Counted from the first letter of the stretch, positions 35,107 to 47,009 are shown. The stretch: 64,000 nt of DNA from Ehretia macrophylla (GCA_037974665.1 CM075780.1:5507268-5571267), one strand, 5' to 3'. The notes: a model not told the origin generated them from the letters alone. Made by a program: numbers and translations.

Positions 35107-35666
35107 GTCTTCTTGAGGGCACAATTCCTTTATGTGTTAACGGTTCACAGTCCCAGCTTGGAGAGATGGCCCATTCAAAAGGCCCAACGGGCTTAACGAC
35201 AACCCATCCACTTCAACAACGTGGCATCCTCGCAAGACGTGATATCGATGCCTTGTAGGGCCGTCTAGAGTCCAGCAAGTAAGGTTGTCTTCCTTTTAAC
35301 AGCTCACGACATACGATCTGGGACGAAAAAAGAGAGCAAAAGAAGAAAAGTGGCCCGAAACTGATAAAAACATTCGATTTTGGGCTCCAAATATGGACAT
35401 AGCGAGGAAGCTGCCTTCCCCCGTCGTAGAGCTCTCGGAGACCTTTGCAATGGTTTGCTGTGCGCCACGTAACTCTTTACGGATCAAAAGTAATGGGCAC
35501 CGGAGCGACAAACACCAGGTCATAAGCCATACACCCTCGGTTTGCTGGCCCATCATCCACGTGAAGTGAAGTTGTCTTGCCCAAGTTGCCGTGGGATTCG
35601 ATAATAGTAATGTGGTGAATAAAGTATCTTGGCAACCCTAACCAGAGCGAAAAAAATTGAAAAGCG

Positions 35667-35784
35667 GGGTCCAACACGAGGACTTCCTAGGGGATCACCC
35701 ATCTTAGTACTACTCTCGTCCAGGCACATTTAACTTCTGAGTTCTGATGGGATCCGGTGCATTAGTGCTGGTATAATCGCACCC
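35667..35784 (-). rRNA. 5S rRNA gene 26 (B-like type)
   Basis: Differences: GGGTCCAAC, CCTAGGGGATC, ATCTTAG, CTCGTCCAGGCAC, ATTTAACTTCTGAG, TATAATC. Confidence 0.95.
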
Positions 35785-36106
35785 GTCTTGTTGAGGGCAG
35801 AATTCCTTTATGTGTTAACGGTTCACAGTCCCAGCCTAGAGAGATGGCCCATTCAAAAGGCCCAATGGGCTTAATGACAACCCATCCACTTCAATAATGC
35901 AGCATCCTCGCAAGACGTGATATCGACGCTTTGTAGAGCCCTCTAATGTCCCGCGAGTAAGATTGTCGTCCTTTTCAGAGCTCACAACGTACGATCCGGG
36001 ACGGAAAAACAGAGCAAAAGAAGAAAAGTGGCCCAAAACTAATGAAAACATTCAATTTTGGGCTCCAAAAAGGGTACAACGAGCAAGCTTGCTGCCCCCG
36101 TCGTAG

Positions 36107-36107
36107 A
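36107..36107. other. Deletion junction in the 460-bp short unit
   Basis: The spacer jumps from GTCGTAGA (normally followed by GCTCTCGGAGAG) to GAAAAATATTGAAAAGG. About 218 bp are missing and a B-like spacer is joined to an A-type 3' end. The junction is near 36107. Confidence 0.8.
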
Positions 36108-36126
36108 ACGAAAAATATTGAAAAGG

Positions 36127-36244
36127 GGGTGCAACACGAGGACTTCCAAGGGGGTCACACATCCTAGTACTACTCCCGCCCAAGCACGCTTAACTTCGAA
36201 AATCTGATGCGATCCGGTGCATTAGTGCTGGTATGATCGTACAC
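36127..36244 (-). rRNA. 5S rRNA gene 27 (A-like type, short unit)
   Basis: Differences: CCAAGGGGG, CACACATCC, CTCCCGCC, TCGAAAATCTGATGCG, GATCGTACAC. It shares the CTCCCGCC mark with gene 24. Confidence 0.94.
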
Positions 36245-36804
36245 GTCATGTTGAGGGCCCAATTCCTTTATGTGTTAATGGTTCACAGTCCCAGCCTAGA
36301 GAGATAGCCCATTCAAATGGCCCAATGGGCATAACGACAACCCATTTGCTTCAACAACGTAGCATCGTCGCAAGACGTGATATCGATGCGTTGTAGGGCC
36401 CTCTAATGTCCCACGAGTAAGGTTGTCGTCATTTTAACAACTCACAACGTACGATCCGGGACAAAAAAACATAGCAAAAGAAGAAAAGTGGCCTGAAACT
36501 GAAGAAAACGTTCAATTTTGGGCTCCAAAAAGGGGCATGGCTAGCAAGCTGTCTGCCCCCATCGAAGAGCTCTCGGAGATCTTTGCAACGGTATGCTGTG
36601 CGCCGCGAAACTCCTTGCGGATCAAAAGTTATGGGCATCGGAGCGACTGAGATTTGGTCACAAGGCCTACGCCCTCGGTTTGCTGGTCCAGCCTCCACGT
36701 GAAGCTTAGTTGTCTTGCCCAAGGTGCCGTGGGATTCGATAATAGAAATGTAGTGGATAAAGTATCTTGGCAACCTTAACCAGAGCAAAAAATATTGAAA
36801 AGGG

Positions 36805-36922
36805 GGGTGCAACACGAGGACTTCCAAGGGGGTCACATATCCTAGTACTACTCTCGCCCAAGCATGCTTAACTTCGGAAATCTGATGGGATCTGGTGCAT
36901 TAGTGCTGGTATGATCGCACCC
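36805..36922 (-). rRNA. 5S rRNA gene 28 (type A)
   Basis: Differences: CCAAGGGGG, CACATATCC, CATGC, GGAAATCTG, TCTGG. First A unit of the A-B-C-D order. Confidence 0.95.
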
Positions 36923-37482
36923 GTCATGTTGAGGGCACAATTCCTTTATGTGTTAACGGTTCACAGTCCTAGCCTAGAGAGATGGCCCATTCAAAAGGCC
37001 CAATGAGCTTAAAGACAACCCATCTGCTTCAATAACGCAGCATCTTCGCAAGACGTGATATCGATGCCTTGTAGGGCCCTCTAATGTCCAGTGAGTAATG
37101 TTGTCGTCCTTTTAACAGCTCACGACGTACGATCTGGGACGGAAAAATAGAGCAAAAGCAGAAAAGTGGCCCAAAATTGATGAAAACATTCGATTTTGGG
37201 CTCCAAAAATGGGCAAAGCGAGGAAGCTGGCCGCCCCCGTCGTAGAGCTCTCGGAGAGCTTTGCAACGGTATGTTGTGCGCTGCGTAACTCCTTATGGAT
37301 CAAAAGTAATGGGCACCGGAGAGATGAAGACCTGGTCACAAGCTCTACGCCCTTGGTTTGTTGGCCCAGCCTCCACGTGAAGTGAAGTTGTCTTGCCCAA
37401 GGTGCCGTGGGATTCTACAATAGTAATGTGGTGGATAAAGTATCTTGGCAACCCTAACTGGAGCAAAAATAATTGAAAAGCG

Positions 37483-37600
37483 GGATGCAACACAAGGACT
37501 TCCCAGGCGGTCACCCATCCTAGTAATACTCTCGCCCAAGCACGTTTGACTACGGAGTTCTGATGGGATCCGGTGCATTAGTGCTGGTATAATAGCACCC
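37483..37600 (-). rRNA. 5S rRNA gene 29 (type B)
   Basis: Differences: GGATGCAACACAAGG, CAGGCGGTC, TAGTAATAC, CGTTTGACTACGG, TATAATAGCACCC. Confidence 0.95.
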
Positions 37601-38159
37601 GTCTTGTTGAGGGCACAATTCCTTTATGTGTTAATGGTTCACAGTCCCAGCCTAGAGAGATGGCCCATTCAAAAGGCCCAACGGGCTTAACGACAACGCA
37701 TCTGCTTTAATAACGCAGCATCCTCGCAAGACGTGATATCGACGCATTGTAGAGCCCTCTAATGTCCACCGAATAAGGTTGTCGTCCTTTTAACAGCTCA
37801 CGACGTACGATCCGGGACAGAAAAACAGAGCAAAAGAAGAAAAGTGGCCCAAAACTGATGAAAATGTTCGATTTTGGGCTCCAAAAAGGGTACAGCAAGC
37901 AAGTTAGCCACACCCATCGTAGAGCTCTCAGAGAGCTTTGCAACGGTCTACTCTGTACCGCGTAACTTCTTACGAATCAAAAGTTATGGGCACCGGAGCG
38001 ATAGAGACCTGGTCACAAGCCCTACGCCATCGGTTTGTGGGCCCAACCTCCACGTGAAGCGAAGTTGTCTTGCCCAAGGTGCCGTGGGATTCGATAATAT
38101 AAATGTGGAGGATAAAGTATCTTGGCAACCCAAACCGGAGCAAAAAAAATTGAAAAGGG

Positions 38160-38277
38160 GTGTGCAACGCGAGGACTTCCAAGGGGGTCACCCATCCTAG
38201 TATTACTCTCGCCCAAGCACGCTTAACATCGGGGTTCTGATGGGATCCGATGCATTAGTGCTGGTATGATCGCACCC
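38160..38277 (-). rRNA. 5S rRNA gene 30 (type C)
   Basis: Differences: GTGTGCAACGCGAGG, CCAAGGGGG, TAGTATTAC, AACATCGGGGTT, CCGATGC. Confidence 0.95.
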
Positions 38278-38837
38278 ATCATGTTGAGGGCACAATTCCT
38301 TTATGTGTTAACAGTTCACAGTCCTAGCCTAGAGAGATAGCCCATTCAAAAGGCCCAATGGGCTTAACGACATCCCATTTGCTTCAACCACGCAGCATCC
38401 TCGCAAGATGTGATATCGACGCGTTGTAGGGCCCCCTAATATCCCGCGAGTAAGGTTGTCGTCCATTTAACAGCTCACGACGTACGATCCGGGATGAAAA
38501 AATAGAGCAAAAGAAGAAAAGTGGCCCAAAACTGATGAAAGCATTCGATTTTGGGCTCCAAAAATGGGTACAGCGACCAAGCAGGCTACCCCCGTCGTAG
38601 AGCTCTCGGAGTGCTTTGCAACGGTATGATGTGCGCTGTGTAACTCCTTACGGATCAAAATTTATGGGCACCGTAGCGACGGAGGCCTGGTCACAAGCCC
38701 TACTCCCTCGGTTTGCCGGCTCGTCCACCACGTGAAGCAAAGTTGTCTTGCCCAAGGTGTCATGGGATTCCATAATAGAAATGTGGTGGATAAAGTATCT
38801 TGGCAACCCTAACTAGAGCAAATAAAATTGAAAAGGG

Positions 38838-38955
38838 GTGTGCAACACGAGGACTTCAACGGGGGTCACCGATCCTAGTACTACTCTCGCCCAAGCACGC
38901 TTAACTTCAGAAATCTGACGGGATCCGATCCATTTGTGCTGGTATGATCGCACCC
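38838..38955 (-). rRNA. 5S rRNA gene 31 (type D)
   Basis: Differences: GTGTGC, CTTCAACGGGGG, CACCGATCC, TTCAGAAATCTGACGGG, CCGATCCATTTGTG. Confidence 0.95.
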
Positions 38956-39515
38956 GTCATGTTGAGGGCACAATTCCTTTATGTGTTAACGGTTCACAGT
39001 CCCAGCCTAGATAGATGGACCATTCAAATGGCCCAATGGGCATAACGACAACCCATTTGCTTCAACAACGTAGCATCATCGCAAGACGTGATATCGATGC
39101 GTTGTAGGGCCCTCTAATGTCCCACGAGTAAGGTTGTCGTCATTTTAACAACTCACAACGTACGATTCGGGACAGAAAAACATAGCAAAAGAAGAAAAGT
39201 GGCCTGAAACTGAAGAAAACGTTCAATTTTGGGATCCAAAAAGGGGCATGGCCAGCAAGCTGTCTGCCCCCGTCGTAGAGCTCTCGGAGAGCTTTGCAAC
39301 GGTATGCTGTGCGCCGCGTAACTCCTTGCGGATCAGAAGTTATGGGCATCGGAGCGACGGAGATTTGGTCACAAGGCCTACGCCCTCGGTTTGTTGGTCC
39401 AGCCTCCACGTGAAGCGTAGTTGTCTTGCCCAAGGTGTCGTGGGATTCTACAATAGTAATGTGGTGGATAAAGTATCTTGGCAACCCTAACCGGAGCAAA
39501 AATAATTGAAAAGCG

Positions 39516-39633
39516 GGATGCAACACAAGGACTTCCCAGGTGGTCACCCATCCTAGTAATACTCTCGCCCAAGCACGTTTGACTACGGAGTTCTGATGGG
39601 ATCCGGTGCATTAGTGCTGGTATAATAGCACCC
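39516..39633 (-). rRNA. 5S rRNA gene 32 (type B gene on a hybrid A/B spacer)
   Basis: The gene has B marks (GGATGCAACACAAGG, TAGTAATAC, TTTGACTACGG, TAATAGCACCC). The unit between genes 31 and 32 starts as type A (AGATTTGGTC, GAAGCGTAG up to 39420). It becomes type B from TTCTACAATAG (39447), so a recombination point lies between. Confidence 0.95.
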
Positions 39634-40191
39634 GTCTTGTTGAGGGCACAATTCCTTTATATGTTAATGGTTCACAGTCCCAGCCTAGAGAGATGGCCCA
39701 TTCAAAAGGCCCAACGGGCTTAACGACAACCCATCTGCTTCAATAACGCAGCATCCTCGTAAGACGTGATATCGACGCATTGTAGAGCCCTCTAATGTCC
39801 ACCAAATAAGGTTGTCGTCCTTTTAACAGCTCACGACGTACGATCCGGGACAAAAAAACAGAGCAAAAGAAGAAAAGTGGCCCAAAATTGATGAAAACGT
39901 TCGATTTTGGGCTCCAAAAAGGGTACAACAAGCAAGTTAGCCGCCCCCATCGTAGAGCTCTCGGAGAGCTTTGCAACGGTCTACTCTGCGCCGCGTAACT
40001 CTTTACGAATCAAAAGTTATGGGCACCGGAGCGATGGAGACCTGGTCACAAGCCCTACGCCATCGGTTTGTGGGCCCAACCTCCACGTGAAGCGAAGTTG
40101 TCTTGCCCAAGAAGCCGTGGGATTCGATAATAGAAATGTGGAGGATAAAGTATCTTGGCAACCCAAACCGGAGCAAAAAAAATTGAAAAGG

Positions 40192-40309
40192 GTGTACAAC
40201 GCGAGGACTTCCAAGGGCGTCACCCATCCTAGTATTACTCTCGCCGAAGCACGCTTAACATCGGGGTTCTGATGGGATCCGATGCATTAGTTCTGGTATG
40301 ATCGCACCC
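40192..40309 (-). rRNA. 5S rRNA gene 33 (type C)
   Basis: Differences: GTGTACAACGCGAGG, AAGGGCGTC, TAGTATTAC, CTCGCCGAAG, AACATCGGGGTT, CCGATGC, AGTTCTGG. Confidence 0.95.
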
Positions 40310-40868
40310 ATCATGTTGAGGGCACAATTCCATTATGTGTTAACGGTTCACAGTCCTAGCCTAGAGAGATAGCCCATTCAAAAGGCCCAATGGGCTTAAC
40401 GACATCCCATTTGCTTCAACCACGCAGCATCCTCGCAAGATGTGATATCGACGCGTTGTAGGGCCCCCTAATATCCCACGAGTAAGGTTGTCGTCCATTT
40501 AACAGCTCACGACGTACGATCCGGGATGAAAAAACATAGCAAAAGAAGAAAAGTGGCCCAAAACTGATGAAAACATTCGATTTTGGGCTCCAAAAATGGG
40601 CACAACGACCAAGCAGGTTACCCCCGTCGTAGAGCTCTCAGAGTGCTTTGCAACGGTATGTTGTGCGCTGTGTAACTCATTACGGATCAAAATTTATGGG
40701 CACCGTAGCGACGGAGACCTGGTCACAGCACTACTCCCTCGGTTTACCGGCTCGTCCACCACGTGAAGCAAAGTTGTCTTGCCCAAGGTGTCATGGGATT
40801 CGATAATAGAAATGTGGTGGATAAAGTATCTTGGCAACCCTAACTGGAGCAAATAAAATTGAAAAGGG

Positions 40869-40986
40869 GTGTGCAACACGAGGACTTCAACGGGGGTCAC
40901 CGATCCTAGTACTACTCTCGCCCCAGCACGCTTAACTTCAGAAATATGACGGGATCTGATGCATTTGTGCTGGTATGATCGCAACC
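40869..40986 (-). rRNA. 5S rRNA gene 34 (type D)
   Basis: Differences: GTGTGC, CTTCAACGGGGG, CACCGATCC, CCCCAGC, TTCAGAAATATGACGGG, TCTGATGCATTTGTG, GCAACC. Confidence 0.95.
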
Positions 40987-41546
40987 GTCATGTTGAGGGC
41001 ACAATTCCTTTATGTGTTAACGGTTCACAGTCCCAGCCTAGAGAGATGGCCCATTCAAATGGCCCAATGGGCATAACGACAACCCATTTGCTTCAACAAC
41101 GTAGCATCGTCGCAAGACGTGATATCGATGCGTTGTAGGGCCCTCTAATGTCCCACGAGTAAGGTTGTCGTCATTTTAACAACTCACAACGTACGATCCG
41201 GGATAGAAAAACATAGCAAAAGAAGAAAAGTGGCCTGAAACTGAAGAAAACGTTCAATTTTGGGCTCCAAAAAGGGGTATGGCTAGCAAGCTGTCTGCCC
41301 CCATCGTAGAGCTCTCGGAGAGCTTTGCAACGGTATGCTGTGCGCCGCGTAACTCCTTGCGGATCAAAAGTTATGGGCATCGGAGCGACGGAGATTTGGT
41401 CACAAGGCCTACGCCCTCGGTTTGCTGGTCCAACCTCCACGTGAAGCGTAGTTGTCTCGCCCAAGGTGCCGTGGGATTCGATAATAGAAATGTAGTGGAT
41501 AAAGTATCTTGGCAACCTTAACCGGAGCAAAAAATATTGAAAAGGG

Positions 41547-41664
41547 GGGTGCAACACGAGGACTTCCAAGGGGGTCACATATCCTAGTACTACTCTCGCC
41601 CAAGCACGCTTAACTTCAGAAATCTGATGGGATCTGGTGCATTAGTGCTGGTATGATCGCACCC
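41547..41664 (-). rRNA. 5S rRNA gene 35 (type A)
   Basis: Differences: CCAAGGGGG, CACATATCC, TTCAGAAATCTG, TCTGG. Confidence 0.95.
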
Positions 41665-42223
41665 GTCATGTTGAGGGCACAATTCCTTTATGTGTTAACG
41701 GTTCACGGTCCTAGCCTAGAGAGATGGCCCATTCAAAAGGCCCAATGAGCTTAAAGACAACCCATCCGCTTCAATAACGCAGCATCTTCGCAAGACGTGA
41801 TATCGATGCCATGTAGGGCCCTCTAATGTCCAGCGAGTAAGGTTGTCGTCCTTTTAACAGCTCACGACGTACGATCTAGGACGGAAAAATAGAGCAAAAG
41901 TAGAAAGTGGCCCAAAACTGATGAAAACATTCGATTTTGGGCTCCAAAAATGGGCAAAGCGAGGAAGCTGGCCGCCCCCGTCGTAGAGCTCTCGGAGAGC
42001 TTTGCAACGGTATGTTGTGCGCTGCGTAACTCCTTACGGATCAAAAGTCATGGGCACCGGAGAGATGAAGACCTGGTCACAAGCTCTACGCCCTTGGTTT
42101 GCTGGCCCAGCCTCCACGTGAAGTGAAGTTGTCTTGCCCAAGGTGCCGTGGGATTCTACAATAGTAATGTGGTGGATAAAGTATCTTGGCAACCCTAACC
42201 GGAGCAAAAATAATTGAAAAGCG

Positions 42224-42341
42224 GGATGCAAAACAAGGACTTCCCAGGCGGTCACCCATCCTAGTAATACTCTCGCCCAAGCACGTTTGACTACGGAGTT
42301 CTGATGGGATCCGGTGCATTAGTGCTGGTATAATAGCACCC
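42224..42341 (-). rRNA. 5S rRNA gene 36 (type B)
   Basis: Differences: GGATGCAAAACAAGG, CAGGCGGTC, TAGTAATAC, CGTTTGACTACGG, TATAATAGCACCC. Confidence 0.95.
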
Positions 42342-42900
42342 GTCTTGTTGAGGGCACAATTCCTTTATGTGTTAATGGTTCACAGTCCCAGCCTAGAGAG
42401 ATGGCCCATTCAAAAGGCCCAACGGGCTTAACGACAACCCATCTGCTTCAATAACGCAGCATCCTCGTAAGACGTGATATCGACGCATTGTAGAGCCCTC
42501 TAATGTCCACCGAATAAGGTTGTCTTCCTTTTAACAGCTCACGACGTACGATGTGGGACAGAAAAACAGAGCAAAAGAAGAAAAGTGGCTCAAAACTGAT
42601 GAAAACGTTCGATTTTGGGCTCCAAAAAGGGTACAGCAAGCAAGTTAGCCGCCCCCATTGTAGAGCTCTCGGAGAGCTTTGTAACAGTCTACTCTGCGCC
42701 GCGTAACTCCTTACGAATCAAAAGTTATGGACACCGGAGCGATGGAGACCTGGTCATAAGCTCTACGCCATCGGTTTGTGGGCCCAACCTCCACGTGAAG
42801 CGAAGTTATCTTGCCCAAGGTGCCGTGGGATTCGATAATAGAAATGTGGAGGATAAAGTATCTTGGCAACCCAAACCGGAGCAAAAAAAATTGAAAAGGG

Positions 42901-43018
42901 ATGTGCAACGCGAGGACTTCCAAGGGGGTCACCCATCCTAGTATTACTCTCGCCCAAGCACGCTTAACATCGGGGTTCTGATGGGATCCGATGCATTAGT
43001 GCTGGTATGATCGCACCT
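42901..43018 (-). rRNA. 5S rRNA gene 37 (type C)
   Basis: Differences: ATGTGCAACGCGAGG, CCAAGGGGG, TAGTATTAC, AACATCGGGGTT, CCGATGC, CACCT at the 5' end. Confidence 0.95.
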
Positions 43019-43578
43019 ATCATGTTGAGGGCACAATCTCTTTATGTGTTAACGGTTCACAGTCCTAGCCTAGAGAGATAGCCCATTCAAAAGGCCCAAT
43101 GGGCTTAACGACATGCCATTTGCTTCAACCACGCAGCATCCTCGCAAGATGTGATATCAATGCGTTGTAGGGCCCCCTAATATCCCGCGAGTAAGGTTGT
43201 CGTCCATTTAACAGCTCACGACGTACGATCCGGAATAAAAAAATAGAGCAAAAGAAGAAAAGTGGCCCAAAACTGATGAAAACATTCGATTTTGGGCTCC
43301 AAAAATGGGCACCGCAACCAAGCAGGCTACCCCCGTCGTAGACCTCTCGGAGTACTTTCCAACGGTATGCTGTGCGCTGTGTAACTCCTTACGGATCGAA
43401 ATTTATGGGCACCGTAGCGACGGAGACCTGGTCACAAGCCATACTCCCTCGGCTTGCCGGCTCGTCCACCACGTGAAGCAAAGTTGTCTTGCCCAAGGTG
43501 TCATGGGATTCGATAATAGAAATGTGGTGGATAAAGTATCTTGGCAACCCTAACTGGAGCAAATAAAATTGAAAAGGG

Positions 43579-43696
43579 GTGTGTAACACGAGGACTTCCA
43601 AGGGGGTCACCGATCCTAGTACTACTCTCGCCCAAGCACGCTTAACTTCATAAATCTGACGGGATCCGATGCATTTGTGCTGGTATGATCGCACCC
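43579..43696 (-). rRNA. 5S rRNA gene 38 (type D)
   Basis: Differences: GTGTGTAACACG, CCAAGGGGG, CACCGATCC, TTCATAAATCTGACGGG, CCGATGCATTTGTG. Confidence 0.95.
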
Positions 43697-44256
43697 GTCA
43701 TGTTGAGGGCACAATTCCTTTATGTGTTAACGGTTCACAGTCCCAGCCTAGAGAGATGGCCCATTCAAATGGCCCAATGGGCATAACGACAACCCATTTG
43801 CTTCAACAACGTAGCATCGTCGCAAGACGTGATATCGATGCGTTGTAGGGCCCTCTAATGTCCCACGAGTAAGGTTGTCGTCATTTTAACAACTCACAAC
43901 GTACGATCCGGGACAGAAAAACATAGCAAAAGAAGAAAAGTGGCCTGAAATTGAAGAAAACGTTCAATTTTGGGCTCCAAAAAGGGGCATGGCCAGTAAG
44001 CTGTCTGCCCCCGTCGTAGAGCTCTCGGAGAGCTTTGCAACGTTATGCTATGCGCCACGTAACTCCTTGCGGATCAAAAGTTATGGGCATCGGAGCGACG
44101 GAGATTTGGTCACAAGGCCTATGCCCTCGGTTTGCTGGTCCAGCCTCCAGGTGAAGCGTAGTTGTCTTGCCCAAGGTGCCGTGGGATTCGATAATAGAAA
44201 TGTAGTGGATAAAGAATCTTGGCAACCTTAACCGGAGTAAAAAATATTGAAAAGGG

Positions 44257-44374
44257 GGGTGCAACACGAGGACTTCCAAGGGGGTCACATATCCTAGTAC
44301 TACTCTCGCCCAAGCACGCTTAACTTCGGAAATCTGATGGGATCTGGTGCATTAGTGCTGGTATGATCGTACCC
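44257..44374 (-). rRNA. 5S rRNA gene 39 (type A)
   Basis: Differences: CCAAGGGGG, CACATATCC, GGAAATCTG, TCTGG, GATCGTACCC. Confidence 0.95.
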
Positions 44375-44934
44375 GTCATGTTGAGGGCACAATTCCTTTA
44401 TGTGTTAACGGTTCACAGTCCTAGCCTAGAGAGATGGCCCATTCAAAAGGCCCAATGAGCTTAAAGACAACCTATCCGCTTCAATAACGCAGCATCTTCG
44501 CAAGACGTGATATCGATGCCTTGTAGGGCCCTCTAATGTCCAGCGAGTAAGGTTGTCATCCTTTTAACAGCTCACGACGTACGATCAGGGAAGGAAAAAT
44601 AGAGCAAAAGTAGAAAAGTGGCCCAAAACTGATGAAAACATTCGATTTTGGGCTCCAAAAATGGGCAAAACGAGGAAGCTGGCCGCCCCCATCGTAGAGC
44701 TCTCGGAGAGCTTTGCAACGGTATGTTGTGCGCTGCGTAACTCCTTACGGATCAAAAGTAATGGGCACCGGAGAGATGAAGACCTGGTCACAAGCTCTAC
44801 GCCCTTGGTTTGCTGGCCCAGCCTCCACGTGAAGTGAAGTTGTCTTGCCCAAGGTGCGGTGGGATTCTACAATAGTAATGTGGTGGATAAAGTATCTTGG
44901 CAACCCTAACCGGAGCAAAAATAATTGAAAAGCG

Positions 44935-45052
44935 GGATGCAACACAAGGACTTCCCAGGCGGTCACCCATCCTAGTAATACTCTCGCCCAAGCATGTTTG
45001 ACTACGGAGTTCTGATGAGATCCGGTGCATTAGTACTGGTATAATAGCACCC
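44935..45052 (-). rRNA. 5S rRNA gene 40 (type B)
   Basis: Differences: GGATGCAACACAAGG, CAGGCGGTC, TAGTAATAC, CATGTTTGACTACGG, GATGAGATCC, AGTACTGG, TAATAGCACCC. Confidence 0.95.
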
Positions 45053-45611
45053 ATCTTGTTGAGGGCACAATTCTTTTATGTGTTAATGGTTCACAGTCCC
45101 AGCCTAGAGAGATGGCCCATTAAAAAGGCCCAACGGGCTTAACGACAACCCATCTGCTTCAATAACGCAGCATCCTCGCAAGACGTGATATCGCCGCATT
45201 GTAGAACCCTCTAATGTCCACCGAATAAGGTTGTCGTCCTTTTAACAGCTCAGGACGTACGATCCGGGACAGAAAAACAGAGCAAAAGAAGAAAAGTGGC
45301 CCAAAACTGATGAAAACGTTCGATTTTGGGCTCCAAAAAGGGTACAGCGAGCAAGTTAGCCGCCCCCATCGTAGAGCTCTCGGAGAGCTTTGCAACGTTT
45401 ACTCTGTGCCACGTAACTCCTTACGAATCAAAAAGTTATGGGCACCGGAGCGATGGAGACCTGGTCACAAGCCCTACGCCATCGGTTTGTGGGCCCAACC
45501 TCCACGTGAACCGAAGTTGTCTTGCCCAAGGTGCCGTGGGATTCGATAATAGAAATGTGGAGGATAAAGTATCTTGGCAACCCAAACTGGAGTAAAAAAA
45601 ATTGAAAATGG

Positions 45612-45729
45612 GTGTTCAACTTGAGGACTTCCCAGGGGGTCACCCATCCTAGTGCTACTCTCGCCCAAGCACGCTTAATGTCGGAGTTCTGATGGGATCC
45701 GATGCATTAGTGCTGGTATGATCGCACCC
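45612..45729 (-). rRNA. 5S rRNA gene 41 (type C variant)
   Basis: Differences: GTGTTCAACTTGAGG, TAGTGCTAC, TTAATGTCGG, CCGATGC. The spacer is C type, but the gene lacks the AACATCGGGG mark. Confidence 0.95.
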
Positions 45730-46289
45730 GTCATGTTGAGGGCGCAATTCCTTTATGTGTTAACGGTTCACAGTCCCAGCCTAGAGATATAGCCCATTCA
45801 AAAGGCCCAATGGGCTTAACGATATCCCATCTGCTTCAATCACGCAGCATCCTTGCAAGACGTGATATCGACGCGTTGTAAGGCCCCCTAATATCCCACG
45901 AGTAAGGTTGTCGTCCATTTAACAGCTCACGACGTACGATCCGGGATGGAAAAACAGAGCAAAAGAAGAAAAGTGGCCCAAAACTGATGAAAATGTTCAA
46001 TTATGGGCTCCAAAAAAGGCAAAGCGAGCAAGCTAGTTGCCCTCGTCATAGAGCTCTCGGAGAGCTTTGCAATGGTATGCTGTGCGCCGCGTAACTCCTT
46101 ACGGACCAAAAGTTATGGGCACAGGAGCGACGGAGACTTGGTCACAAGCCCTATGCCCTAGGTTTGCGGGCCTAGCCTCCACGTGAAGCGAAGTTGTCTT
46201 GCCCAAGGTGCCGAGGGATTCGATAATAGAAATTTGGCTGATAAAGTATCTTGGTAACCCTAACAGGAGCAAAAAATAATTGAAAAGGG

Positions 46290-46407
46290 GGGTGCAACAT
46301 GAGGACTTCCAAGGGGGTCACACATCCTAGTACTACTCTTGCCCAAGCACGGTTAACTTTGGAAATCTGATGGGACCCGGTGCATTAGTGCTGGTATGAT
46401 CGCACCC
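46290..46407 (-). rRNA. 5S rRNA gene 42
   Basis: Differences: ACATGAGG, CCAAGGGGG, CACACATCC, CTCTTGCCC, CACGGTTAACTTTGG, AAATCTG, GACCCGG. Confidence 0.95.
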
Positions 46408-46894
46408 GTCATGTGGAGGGCACAATTCCTTTATGTGTTAACGGTTCATAGTCCCAGCCTAGAGAGATGGCCCATTCAAAAGGCCCAATGGGCTTAACAA
46501 CAACCCATCCGCTTCAACAACGCAGCATCCTCACAAGACGTGATATCGACAAGTTGTAGGGCCCTCTAATGTCCAGCGAGTAAGGTTGTCATCCTTTTAA
46601 CAGCTCACGACGAACGATCTGGGATGGAAAAACATAGCATAAGAAGAAAAGTGGCCCGAAACTGATGAAAACGTTCGATTTTGGGCTCCAAAAATGGGCA
46701 CAGCAAGCAAGTTGGTTGCCCCCGTCGTAGAGGTCTCGGAGAGCTTTGCAACGGTATGTTGTGCGCCACGTAACTGCTTACGGATCAAAAATAATGGGCA
46801 CCGGAGCGACGGAGACCTGGTCACAAGCCCTACGCCCTCGGTTTGCTGGCCCAGCCTCCACGTGAAGTGAAGTTGTGTTGCCCAAGGTGCCGTG

Positions 46895-46895
46895 G
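46895..46895. other. 24-bp spacer deletion point
   Basis: The usual CCGTGGGATTCG...GGTGGATAAAG reads CCGTGGATAAAG here. The lost piece is bounded by GTGG direct repeats, consistent with slippage. Confidence 0.75.
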
Positions 46896-46943
46896 ATAAA
46901 GTATCTTGGCAACCCTAACCGGAGCAAAAAAAATTAAAAAGGG

Positions 46944-46990
46944 GGGTGCAACACGAGGACTTCCCATGGGGTCACCCATCCTAGTATTAC
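46944..46990 (-). pseudogene. 5S rRNA gene 43, 3' part (split by solo LTR)
   Basis: It holds the last 42 bases of the RNA plus the 5-bp target duplication (46986-46990, ATTAC, one change from ACTAC). The gene continues at 50661-50731. The break falls after about RNA position 76, between box A and box C, so this copy cannot make 5S RNA. Confidence 0.95.
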
Positions 46991-47009
46991 TGTGAGGCCC
47001 GACCCCGAA

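Larger units (their letters stand above)
18325..46990 (-). repeat. 5S rDNA tandem array, left block (42 genes and part of gene 43)
   Basis: Head-to-tail units, mostly 675-680 bp, each have a 118-bp gene and a spacer of about 560 bp. The spacer (plus strand, after the gene 5' end) runs: TATA-like region; GCCCATT/AATGGGC inverted repeat; CACGACGTACGATC block; AGCTCTC-G-GAGAGCT palindrome; GATAAAGTATCTTGGCAACC block; A7-8 run; GAAAAGGGG next to the gene 3' end. CpG sites often appear as TG or CA, as expected for methylated DNA. The 460-bp unit (ending at gene 27) and 654-bp unit (ending at gene 43) are deletions. Confidence 0.97.

Noticed and set aside
18325..46990. CRISPR-like direct repeats with unique spacers
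   Set aside because: The conserved part is 118-bp plant 5S rDNA and the spacers are themselves repeated. The genome is eukaryotic.
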